The notes under the pieces were generated by a model. The model was not told where the DNA came from, did no database searches, and was given only the letters and a program-made list of their open reading frames with translations. 64,000 nucleotides of DNA, taken from assembly GCF_900451175.1 (NCBI RefSeq), contig NZ_UGJJ01000003.1, forward strand, positions 124,001 to 188,000. The letters run 5' to 3'. The position numbers and the translations under genes were made by a program. Positions 24,357 to 32,030 of this stretch are shown here, one piece after another. The stretch is from Kingella potus. GTDB lineage: Bacteria; Pseudomonadota; Gammaproteobacteria; Burkholderiales; Neisseriaceae. The first letter of the stretch is position 1. Each line of letters starts with the position of its first letter.

Positions 24357-27300
24357 ATGAATAAGACATACAGATACATTTTAGGTCTCGATTTGGGAAT
24401 TGCCAGCGTCGGTTGGGCACTAGTGCTGGTGGACGAAGAAGAAAACCCCGTCGGGCTGCTGGATTGCGGGGTGCGGGTTTTCGAACGGGCGGAAGAGCCG
24501 AAAACGGGTGAATCTTTGTCGGCGGGGCGGCGTGTGGCGCGGAGCATACGCCGTTTAATCCGCCGTCGGGCGCACCGTCTGCTGCGTCTGCGCCGCACGC
24601 TGAAACAGTCGGGGATTTTGACGGCGGCGGATTTCGGTTCAGACGGCCTGCCTTTGGATTTGCCGATTGATGCGTGGCAGTTGCGCGTGCAAGGTTTGGA
24701 CAGAAAGCTGGGCAACAAAGAATGGGCGGCGGTGCTGCTGCATTTGGTCAAGCATCGCGGTTATCTGTCGCAACGTAAAAGCGAGATGAAAACCGACGAT
24801 AAAGAGCTGGGCCGGCTGCTGGCGGGTGTGGCGGAAAACAGCAAGCTGCTGGCGGAAGCGTCCGACGAATACCGCACGGCGGCGGAGTTGGCGCTGAAAC
24901 GTTTTGCCCAAGCCAACGGCCATATGCGCAACAAGGGCGGCGATTATTCACACACGTTCAACCGCCAAGATTTGCAGGTGGAGCTGCATCTGCTGTTTGC
25001 GCGCCAACGCGAATTGGGCAACCCGTTTGCCACGGTGGATTTGGAACGACAGGCCGATAATTTGCTGATGACCCAGCGCAGCGCGTTGCAGGGCGAGGCA
25101 GTATTGAAGATGCTGGGCAAATGCACGTTTGAACCGTCTGAATACAAGGCGGCGAAAAACACTTATTCGGCTGAGCGTTTTGTGTGGCTGACCAAACTGA
25201 ACAATCTGCGGATTCTGCACAACGGCGAAGAACGCGCTTTGGACGAGGGCGAGCGCAAAATGCTGTTGGACGAGCCGTATAAAAAAGCCAAACTGACTTA
25301 CGCGCAAGTGCGAAAACTGTTGGGGCTGCCTGAAAGCGCGGTATTCAAAGGCTTGCGCTACGGTAAGGATTCAGACGGCCTCAAAGCCGAAAGCAGTACT
25401 ACGCTGATGGAAATGAGGGCGTGGCACGCTGTCCGTAAAGCCTTGGAAAAAGCGGGTTTGAAAACGGAATGGCAAAGTTTGGCAGGAAAGCCGGAACTTT
25501 TGGATGCGGTTGGGACGGCATTTTCGTTATATAAAACAGACGAAGATATTCTGAATTATTTAACAGGAAAAGTAGCTTCTAAAACCGTATTGGCCATCCG
25601 TAATTTTTGGGGCGGAGGGGTTCTAGACGAATGTGATAGTGGTATTGAGTATTTGGCAGATGAGGATATGACTCAATATCTAGCTTCTGGCGTATTACCT
25701 GTCAATGTGTTACAGGCATTGTTGGAAGGGCTGAATTTTGATGAGTTTATCCATTTGTCGTTAAAGACTCTTTCCAAAATCCTGCCGCTGATGGAGCAGG
25801 GTATGCGTTACGATGAAGCCTGCCGGGTCGTATATGGCAACCATTACGGTTTGAAAAAGAAAGAAGAAAGCCGCCTGCTGCCGCACATTCAGGCCGATGA
25901 TATCCGCAATCCCGTGGTGTTCCGCACGCTCACGCAGGCGCGCAAAGTGATTAACGCCATCATCCGCCGCTACGGTTCGCCACAGCGCGTACACATCGAA
26001 ACCGCGCGAGAGTTGGGCAAATCGTTTAAAGACCGTAAGGAAATCGAAAAACGCCAAGAAGAAAACCGCAAAGACCGCGAACGCGCCGCCGCGCATTTCA
26101 AAGAACTGTTTCCGTATTTTGTCGGCGAACCGAAAGGCGGCGATATTCTGAAACTGCGCCTGTACGAACAGCAGCAGGGCAAATGCCTGTATTCGGGCGG
26201 CGAAATCGATTTGCGCCGCCTGAACGAAAAAGGCTATGTGGAAGTGGATCACGCGCTGCCGTTTTCGCGCACTTGGGACGACAGTTTCAACAACAAAGTT
26301 TTGGTGCTGGGCAGCGAAAACCAGAAAAAGCGCAACCAAACGCCGTACGAATATTTGGACGGTGCGAACAACAGCCCGCGCTGGCGTGAGTTTCAGGCGC
26401 GGGTGGCCGGCTGCCGTTTCCCGTATGCCAAAAAACAGCGCATTCAGACGGCCAAATTGGACGAGCAGGGCTTTATTGAGCGCAATTTGAACGATACGCG
26501 CTATATTGCCCGTTTTTTGTGCAATTTTATCGGCGACAACCTGCATCTGGAAGGCGCGGGCAAACGCCGCGTGTTTGCGTCCAACGGCCAAATCACTTCG
26601 CTGCTGCGCGGTTTGTGGGGCTTGCGCAAAGTGCGCGAAGAAAACGACCGCCACCATGCGCTTGATGCGGTGGTGGTGGCGTGTTCCACCGTGTCTATGC
26701 AGCAGAAAATTACCAAAGCCATGCAGCGGCGCGAAACGTTTGAAACCGTGGATACCGAAACGGGCGAAATCAAATCGCGCATTCCGCAACCGTGGGATTT
26801 TTTCCGCCGAGAAGTGATGATACGGGTGTTTTCAGACGACCCTGTGCGCGAGTTGGCGGAAAAACTGGACAGCCGCCCAGAAGCCGTTCACGAGCATGTT
26901 GTGCCGCTGTTTGTATCGCGGATGCCGATGCGGAAAATGTCGGGGCAGGGGCATTTGGAAACCGTGCGTTCGCCCAAACGCTTAGACGAGAAAATCAGCA
27001 CGGTGAAGAAACCTTTGTCCATGCTGAAAAGCAAAGATGTCGAGAAAATCGTCGGCTATCCCGACCGCGAACCCGCGCTGTATGCGGCCTTGCTGGAACG
27101 TTTAGCTGCACACAAAGACGACCCCGCCAAAGCGTTTGCCGAACCGTTTTACAAGCCCGCAAAAGACGGCGGGCAAGGCAGTTTGGTCAGATCGGTGCGC
27201 GTGGAAGACGTGCAGAAAAGCGGCGTGATGATCCGCAAAGACCGCAGCGGACGGGCGCAGGGTATTGCCGATAACGCAACGATGGTGCGGGTGGACGTGT

Positions 27301-27713
27301 ACGGCAAAGGCGGTAAGAACTATCTGGTGCCGGTGTATGCGTGGCAGGTGGCGGAAGGGATTTTGCCGAATCGGGCAGTGGCGTCAGGTAAGGATGAATC
27401 TGATTGGGATGTAATGGATGCAAGTTATGAGTTTAGATTTTCATTGTGTCCTAATGATTTAGTCGAAATCATCAGTAAAAAGGGGCGTATATTTGGCTAT
27501 TTTTCAGGACTAGATAGAGCAACGAGCAACATTCATATCAAAGAACATGATATGGACAAAACCAAAGGCAAAGATGGTTTACATCGTAGCCTTGGTGTAA
27601 AAACCGTTCAGTCCTTCCAAAAATACCAAATCGACCCCTTGGGCAAGGAAATCCGCTTGTGCAAAGCCGAACCACGCCCGAGCCTGCGGGTCAAAAAATC
27701 CAAAAAGCAGTAA
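24357..27713 (+). CDS. cas9: CRISPR-associated endonuclease Cas9, type II-C
   Basis: 1118 residues from ATG 24357 (AAGG 10 bp upstream; ATG at 24333 and 24312 are alternatives), against 1082 in N. meningitidis. RuvC-I YILGLDLGIASVGWA (Asp12); Arg-rich bridge helix RRVARSIRRLIRRRAHRLLR; REC lobe; HNH with VEVDHALPFSRTWDDSFNNK (His632); RuvC-III ENDRHHALDAVVVA (Asp770); WED/PAM-interacting domain to the end. Active residues are intact. About 41 extra residues (about 405-445) lie in an AT-rich stretch, and the PAM-domain segment 27390-27600 is also AT-rich. The residue aligned to PAM-reading His1024 of Nme1Cas9 is Asp1053; Thr1056 and Asn1058 are kept. It cleaves DNA with crRNA:tracrRNA. Heads cas9-cas1-cas2. 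Confidence 0.97.
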   Translation: MNKTYRYILGLDLGIASVGWALVLVDEEENPVGLLDCGVRVFERAEEPKTGESLSAGRRVARSIRRLIRRRAHRLLRLRRTLKQSGILTAADFGSDGLPLDLPIDAWQLRVQGLDRKLGNKEWAAVLLHLVKHRGYLSQRKSEMKTDDKELGRLLAGVAENSKLLAEASDEYRTAAELALKRFAQANGHMRNKGGDYSHTFNRQDLQVELHLLFARQRELGNPFATVDLERQADNLLMTQRSALQGEAVLKMLGKCTFEPSEYKAAKNTYSAERFVWLTKLNNLRILHNGEERALDEGERKMLLDEPYKKAKLTYAQVRKLLGLPESAVFKGLRYGKDSDGLKAESSTTLMEMRAWHAVRKALEKAGLKTEWQSLAGKPELLDAVGTAFSLYKTDEDILNYLTGKVASKTVLAIRNFWGGGVLDECDSGIEYLADEDMTQYLASGVLPVNVLQALLEGLNFDEFIHLSLKTLSKILPLMEQGMRYDEACRVVYGNHYGLKKKEESRLLPHIQADDIRNPVVFRTLTQARKVINAIIRRYGSPQRVHIETARELGKSFKDRKEIEKRQEENRKDRERAAAHFKELFPYFVGEPKGGDILKLRLYEQQQGKCLYSGGEIDLRRLNEKGYVEVDHALPFSRTWDDSFNNKVLVLGSENQKKRNQTPYEYLDGANNSPRWREFQARVAGCRFPYAKKQRIQTAKLDEQGFIERNLNDTRYIARFLCNFIGDNLHLEGAGKRRVFASNGQITSLLRGLWGLRKVREENDRHHALDAVVVACSTVSMQQKITKAMQRRETFETVDTETGEIKSRIPQPWDFFRREVMIRVFSDDPVRELAEKLDSRPEAVHEHVVPLFVSRMPMRKMSGQGHLETVRSPKRLDEKISTVKKPLSMLKSKDVEKIVGYPDREPALYAALLERLAAHKDDPAKAFAEPFYKPAKDGGQGSLVRSVRVEDVQKSGVMIRKDRSGRAQGIADNATMVRVDVYGKGGKNYLVPVYAWQVAEGILPNRAVASGKDESDWDVMDASYEFRFSLCPNDLVEIISKKGRIFGYFSGLDRATSNIHIKEHDMDKTKGKDGLHRSLGVKTVQSFQKYQIDPLGKEIRLCKAEPRPSLRVKKSKKQ

Positions 27714-27768
27714 AGCACACGGCTGCGCCTTTAAGGGCGTAGCCGTTTTTTCTGTCCGAGCGATTTTC

Positions 27769-27780
27769 AGGCTGCCTGAA
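27769..27780 (+). repeat. foreign-dialect DUS between cas9 and cas1 (AGGCTGCCTGAA)
   Basis: AGGCTGCCTGAA, the dialect described for Simonsiella. Because TTCAGGCTGCCTGAA is nearly palindromic, the minus strand at 27766-27777 reads AGGCAGCCTGAA, the Kingella dialect. A standard AG-DUS follows at 27802. The gap 27714-27840 otherwise carries only the cas1 SD (AAGGAG). Confidence 0.8.
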
Positions 27781-27840
27781 AACGGCATCAGCAAACCATA
27801 AAGGCCGTCTGAAAAAATAAAAACAATAAGGAGAAAACGT

Positions 27841-28752
27841 ATGACTTGGCGCAGCATCGTTATCAGCAGACCCGCCCGCTTGTCGCTGCAACAGCGGCAC
27901 TTGCTGATCCGGCAGGACGAGGAGATTCCCGTGCCGCTGGAAGATATTGCCGTGATTGTGGTCGAGTCGCGCGAGGTGGTGCTGACCGCGCCGCTGCTGT
28001 CTGCTTTGGCGGAACACGGCATCAGCCTGCTGACCTGCGACGAGCAGTTTCTGCCTTGCGGCCAATGGCTGCCGTTTGCGCAATACCACCGCTGCCTGAA
28101 AATCCTGAAATTGCAGATGGAGATGACGCAGCCGCAGAAAAAACAGTTTTGGCAGCAGATTGTGAAGCAAAAAATCCGCAATCAGGCTTGGGTGTCGGAT
28201 TACAGCGGCCACGATCTCGCGGCAGGCCGTCTGAATGCTTTGGCAGACAGCGTCAAATCGGGCGACAAAGGCTATGCCGAAAGCCAAGCCGCCGCGCTGT
28301 ATTTCAGGGTGTTGTTCGGCGACGAGTTCACCCGCAACGCCGAAAACGGTATCAATGCCTGCCTGAATTACGGTTACAGCATCGTCCGCTCCGCCGTGGC
28401 GCGGGCGCTGGTGCAATACGGCTTTCTGCCCGCTCTAGGGCTGCACCACCGCAGCGAGCTGAATGCCTTTAATCTGGCCGACGACTTTATCGAGCCGTAT
28501 CGGCAAATTGTTGATTTGTGGACTTATGAACAGATGCTTTCAGGTAGCCTGCCCGACACGCTGACGCCTACCGCCAAGCAGCAACTGGTATCGTTGCTTT
28601 ACCATCAAATCGGCCTGAACGGGCGCAGGTTTACCCTGCTTGCGGTAATCGACCGCACCATCCAGTCTTTTCAGACAGCCTTAACCGGCGACGGGGCGAA
28701 AACCTTAAAGCTGCCTGAAATGCTGCCTTTACAGGTGCAGGATTATGAGTGA
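27841..28752 (+). CDS. cas1: CRISPR spacer-acquisition integrase Cas1 (type II-C)
   Basis: 303 residues. N-terminal beta-sandwich, then the alpha-helical catalytic domain. Metal ligands Glu147 (GYAESQAAALYF), His203 (GLHHRSELNAFNLADD) and Glu218 (DFIEPYR) sit two residues before those of S. pyogenes Cas1 (149, 205, 220), as expected. With Cas2 it integrates new spacers at the repeat end. SD AAGGAG at 27828-27833. It contains an exact AGGCTACCTGAA (minus strand, 28539-28550), the Eikenella DUS dialect. Overlaps cas2 by 8 bp. No csn2 or cas4 is present, which fits type II-C. Confidence 0.96.
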   Translation: MTWRSIVISRPARLSLQQRHLLIRQDEEIPVPLEDIAVIVVESREVVLTAPLLSALAEHGISLLTCDEQFLPCGQWLPFAQYHRCLKILKLQMEMTQPQKKQFWQQIVKQKIRNQAWVSDYSGHDLAAGRLNALADSVKSGDKGYAESQAAALYFRVLFGDEFTRNAENGINACLNYGYSIVRSAVARALVQYGFLPALGLHHRSELNAFNLADDFIEPYRQIVDLWTYEQMLSGSLPDTLTPTAKQQLVSLLYHQIGLNGRRFTLLAVIDRTIQSFQTALTGDGAKTLKLPEMLPLQVQDYE

Positions 28753-29071
28753 GGCCAAATTTATGCGTTTGATCGTGTTTTTCGACCTGCCCGTAACCAC
28801 AGCCGAGAAGCGCAAAGCCGCCAACCGCTTCCGCCAGTTTCTGCAAAAAGACGGCTATCAGATGCTGCAATTGTCGGTGTATTCACGCATCGTACGCGGC
28901 CGCGATGCGTTGCAAAAACACCACAACCGCTTGCAGGCCAACCTGCCCGAAGAGGGACAGGTGCGCTATTTGGAGGTTACCGAGAAGCAGTATGCGGGCA
29001 TGACCATGCTAATCGGCACACCGAAAACGCGTGAAAAAAAGGTCAATGCCGACCAACTTTTGCTGTTTTGA
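28745..29071 (+). CDS. cas2: CRISPR-associated Cas2 (type II-C)
   Basis: 108 residues with a ferredoxin-like fold. beta-1 FMRLIVFFDLPV holds the conserved Asp14. It forms the dimer that bridges two Cas1 dimers during spacer integration. The start overlaps the cas1 end by 8 bp, giving translational coupling; a second Met (residue 7) could also start. A perfect 13-bp hairpin separates it from the array. Confidence 0.95.
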   Translation: MSEAKFMRLIVFFDLPVTTAEKRKAANRFRQFLQKDGYQMLQLSVYSRIVRGRDALQKHHNRLQANLPEEGQVRYLEVTEKQYAGMTMLIGTPKTREKKVNADQLLLF

Positions 29072-29093
29072 AGCAGAATTTTCCCGCAAAATA

Positions 29094-29130
29094 AAACGCG
29101 AAACCCTTAATACATCAGGGTTTCGCGTTT
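29094..29130 (-). terminator. perfect 13-bp hairpin between cas2 and CRISPR array
   Basis: AAACGCGAAACCC (29094-29106) and its exact reverse complement (29118-29130) with an 11-nt loop. On the minus strand it is followed by a T-rich run (TTTTATTTTG), so it should terminate crRNA transcription coming out of the array. On the plus strand no T-run follows. Confidence 0.7.
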
Positions 29131-29134
29131 GGAT

Positions 29135-30424
29135 ATTGTAGCACTACGAGATGAGAGAGGAAGCTACAACCAGGCGTGCGCTGCGGCTGTCAATAGCGCG
29201 ATTGTAGCACTACGAGATGAGAGAGGAAGCTACAACTCACTGCACAGACGCGGAAAAACAGACAGCATTGTAGCACTACGAGATGAGAGAGGAAGCTACA
29301 ACCTAAAAACGCAAATTTGCGGCCTTTGCGGCATTGTAGCACTACGAGATGAGAGAGGAAGCTACAACCAGGTTGCAGCGGTTGCGCCCGCCCTGTCTAT
29401 TGTAGCACTACGAGATGAGAGAGGAAGCTACAACACGGAAAACGGGGCAATGAGATGGGCAAAAATTGTAGCACTACGAGATGAGAGAGGAAGCTACAAC
29501 GCAACAGCCGTAAAGGCCGCAAATTTGCGTATTGTAGCACTACGAGATGAGAGAGGAAGCTACAACAATTCGGCTGCACCTACAAGGCGGTGTCGCATTG
29601 TAGCACTACGAGATGAGAGAGGAAGCTACAACGCCCTATGTGGAAGGATTGGCTACACACCGATTGTAGCACTACGAGATGAGAGAGGAAGCTACAACGC
29701 AGGCAGGATACGCCTATCCGCGTATCCTATTGTAGCACTACGAGATGAGAGAGGAAGCTACAACGTCGCTTGTGGTTATGAGACATAGGCGACTATTGTA
29801 GCACTACGAGATGAGAGAGGAAGCTACAACAAACCTTAAAGCCTTAAACCTGCAACACTTATTGTAGCACTACGAGATGAGAGAGGAAGCTACAACCTTG
29901 CATCAGGGCTATCTGAATGGAGACCCATTGTAGCACTACGAGATGAGAGAGGAAGCTACAACCAGCCCAAAGCCGACACAAACAAAGGCGGGATTGTAGC
30001 ACTACGAGATGAGAGAGGAAGCTACAACCGACAGCCACACCGCCCGCATCCGCCAAAAATTGTAGCACTACGAGATGAGAGAGGAAGCTACAACGCCTGT
30101 AAAGCCGCCTATTTGCGCTTTATAATTGTAGCACTACGAGATGAGAGAGGAAGCTACAACCTGAAAAGGTCAAGCCAGCCAGTTAAGGGGATTGTAGCAC
30201 TACGAGATGAGAGAGGAAGCTACAACTATGCGAAACAGCAAACGCTAGCGGTTTCGATTGTAGCACTACGAGATGAGAGAGGAAGCTACAACGAAACTAT
30301 AACACTCGTGTGTTAATTCTTTATTGTAGCACTACGAGATGAGAGAGGAAGCTACAACGTGATGATGCGGCCGGCCAATTCGTCAAACATTGTAGCACTA
30401 CGAGATGAGAGAGGAAGCTACAAC
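29135..30424 (-). CRISPR. type II-C CRISPR array, 20 repeats and 19 spacers
   Basis: 20 copies of a 36-bp repeat (ATTGTAGCACTACGAGATGA then GAGAGGAAGCTACAAC), at exactly 66-bp spacing from 29135 to 30389, with 30-bp spacers. I saw no mismatch among the repeats, including the last. Read on the minus strand, each repeat ends in TGCTACAAT, an extended -10. As known in N. meningitidis, each repeat should therefore start transcription of its own crRNA toward cas2. The tracrRNA anti-repeat pairs in this orientation. Spacers 3, 6 and 15 relate to one coding site; spacer 9 contains a perfect 9-bp inverted repeat. Confidence 0.98.
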
Positions 30425-30483
30425 TTACTATGCCGTCTTACAACCTGCTTTATAGTCTTTCTCAAAAATGAGAACATAACAGG

Positions 30484-30585
30484 ATGAGAAAAGCATACCC
30501 TGGCGATATCAGCCGCGGACAGTTTAAACACATCCGTCCCATCTTGGAAAGTACCCGCAAAAAGACTGTACCATGTAGAAATTAA
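30484..30585 (+). pseudogene. IS5-family-like transposase, N-terminal fragment
   Basis: A 33-codon frame MRKAYPGDISRGQFKHIRPI then LESTRKKTVP resembles the start of IS5/IS4-group transposases (MRKAYPSDISREQFxxIxPxLE). It stops at TAA 30583. No downstream continuation of the transposase is readable, so most of the IS is deleted. Confidence 0.6.
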
Positions 30586-30633
30586 CAGCATTATCTACAC
30601 TTTTCGGATTTTGGATGCAGGAAAAATCAGTAG

Positions 30634-30700
30634 CTTTCACAGATTGTCAAGAACGCCAAAGGCACGGCAAAGCTGCATAGCTCTTGATAATCTGTGAAAG
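30634..30700. repeat. 19-bp inverted repeat (possible IS ends or hairpin RNA)
   Basis: CTTTCACAGATTGTCAAGA (30634-30652) and TCTTGATAATCTGTGAAAG (30682-30700) are complementary with one mismatch around a 29-nt loop. They could be the abutted ends of a deleted insertion sequence. Confidence 0.7.
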
Positions 30701-30815
30701 CACTACATTATCATACAACCAAAAAACGAAAGCAGGGCAGCCTGAAAAAGTGCAAACAACGCAACGATTTCTACATAACGGGTTTTGGCATTGATTTTCT
30801 GCGATTTGGCAATTT

Positions 30816-31898
30816 TTACGCGCCGGCAGCGGTAATCACGCCGCCGCCCAGACAGATTGCTCCGTCGTATAAAACCGCCGACTGGCCGGGGGTTACCGCC
30901 CATTGCGGAGCGTCGAAAACGAGTTCGGCGGTGTTGTTGTCCGAATAGCGCAGTTCGCAAGGTGCGTCGGCCGTGCGGTAGCGGGTTTTGCAGGTGTAGC
31001 GGCCGGGCTGCGGGCGTTCGGGCAGGGTGAAACTCAAATCGTCCATTGTGAGGCTGCGGGTGTGGAGCAGTGGGTGGTCGTGTCCCTGTACGACGATGAG
31101 TTCGTTGCGCGGCAGGTCTTTGCCGGCGACAAACCACGGTTCGCCCGCACCGCCTATGCCCAGTCCTTTGCGCTGGCCGATGGTATAGAAGGTCAATCCG
31201 AGGTGTTCGCCGACGGTTTTGCCTTCGGGCGTTACCATGCGGCCGTTATGGGCGGGCAGGTATTTTTGCAGAAATTCGCGGAACGGCCGCTCGCCGATGA
31301 AGCAGATGCCGGTGCTGTCTTTTTTGGCGGCGGTGGGCAGGTGCAGGGCGGCGGCCAGGCGGCGGACTTCGGTTTTTTCAAGGCCGCCCAGCGGGAAAAC
31401 GGCGCGTTCGAGCTGGTGTTGCCGCAGGCGGTAGAGGAAATAGCTTTGGTCTTTGCTGCCGTCTGTGCCTTTCAGCAGGTAATGCAGGCCGCCGCGTATT
31501 TCTTTGCGGGCGTAGTGGCCGGTGGCAATCAGGTCTGCGCCTTGTCCGATGGCGTGATCGAGGAAGCATTTGAATTTGATTTCGGCGTTGCACAATACGT
31601 CGGGATTGGGAGTGCGGCCTGCGGCGTATTCCTGCAAAAAGTAGGCGAACACTTTGTCTTTGTATTGGGCGGCGAAGTTGACGATGTCGATGTCGATACC
31701 GAGGATGTCGGCCACGGCGATGGCATCGAAGGAGTCTTGTTTGATGCTGCAGTATTCGTCGTTGTCGTCGTCTTCCCAGTTTTGCATGAATATGCCGCGC
31801 ACTTGGTGTCCCTGTTGTTTGAGGAGGGCGGCGGTTACGGAGGAGTCTACGCCGCCGGAGAGGCCGACGACGATGTTGTGTGTTCGGGTGGTGGTCAT
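30816..31898 (-). CDS. mnmA: tRNA-specific 2-thiouridylase
   Basis: 360 residues from ATG 31898 (the upstream in-frame extension is DUS-derived and was rejected). PP-loop motif VVGLSGGVDSSVTA at the N terminus. Catalytic cysteines lie in NPDVLCNAEIKF (about residue 102) and DSTGICFIGE (about 200). The C-terminal beta-barrel is present. It thiolates U34 of tRNA-Glu, -Gln and -Lys using sulfur relayed from IscS. It ends 391 bp from the CRISPR array; no terminator is obvious. Confidence 0.96.
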   Translation of the reverse strand: MTTTRTHNIVVGLSGGVDSSVTAALLKQQGHQVRGIFMQNWEDDDNDEYCSIKQDSFDAIAVADILGIDIDIVNFAAQYKDKVFAYFLQEYAAGRTPNPDVLCNAEIKFKCFLDHAIGQGADLIATGHYARKEIRGGLHYLLKGTDGSKDQSYFLYRLRQHQLERAVFPLGGLEKTEVRRLAAALHLPTAAKKDSTGICFIGERPFREFLQKYLPAHNGRMVTPEGKTVGEHLGLTFYTIGQRKGLGIGGAGEPWFVAGKDLPRNELIVVQGHDHPLLHTRSLTMDDLSFTLPERPQPGRYTCKTRYRTADAPCELRYSDNNTAELVFDAPQWAVTPGQSAVLYDGAICLGGGVITAAGA

Positions 31899-31979
31899 GG
31901 AGGGTTTTGCCGTGCGGCGGTGGGGGATGGCGGGAAAACGGCGGATTGTACGTTTTTCAGACGGCCTTTGCATAGCGTG

Positions 31980-32015
31980 AGGCCGTCTGAAAACGTGGTG
32001 GTTTTCAGACGGCCT
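31980..32015 (-). terminator. DUS inverted-pair terminator after lipoprotein gene
   Basis: AGGCCGTCTGAA (31980-31991) pairs with TTCAGACGGCCT (32004-32015), 16 bp past the 32031 stop. Confidence 0.65.
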
Positions 32016-32030
32016 TTCGCGCTTATCTGC

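Larger units (their letters stand above)
30425..30815. other. array flank with IS debris, between array and mnmA
   Basis: 391 bp. Directly after the last repeat is an AT-rich stretch with a TTCTCA/TGAGAA hairpin near 30457-30473, which could be leader or trailer. It also contains an IS5-like transposase N-terminal remnant, a 19-bp inverted repeat (30634-30700), and a near-match to the Kingella DUS (GGGCAGCCTGAA, 30735-30746). No intact gene. Confidence 0.6.

Noticed and set aside
22695..25340. Further Simonsiella/Eikenella-like DUS in metG and cas9
   Set aside because: These are one-mismatch matches in coding sequence (for example GGGCTGCCTGAA) and may be chance; only exact 12-mers were counted.
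29129..29788. 219-codon frame across the CRISPR array with a repeating IVALRDERGSYN peptide
   Set aside because: It is a product of the 66-bp periodicity (divisible by 3); the DNA is an array, not a repeat protein gene.
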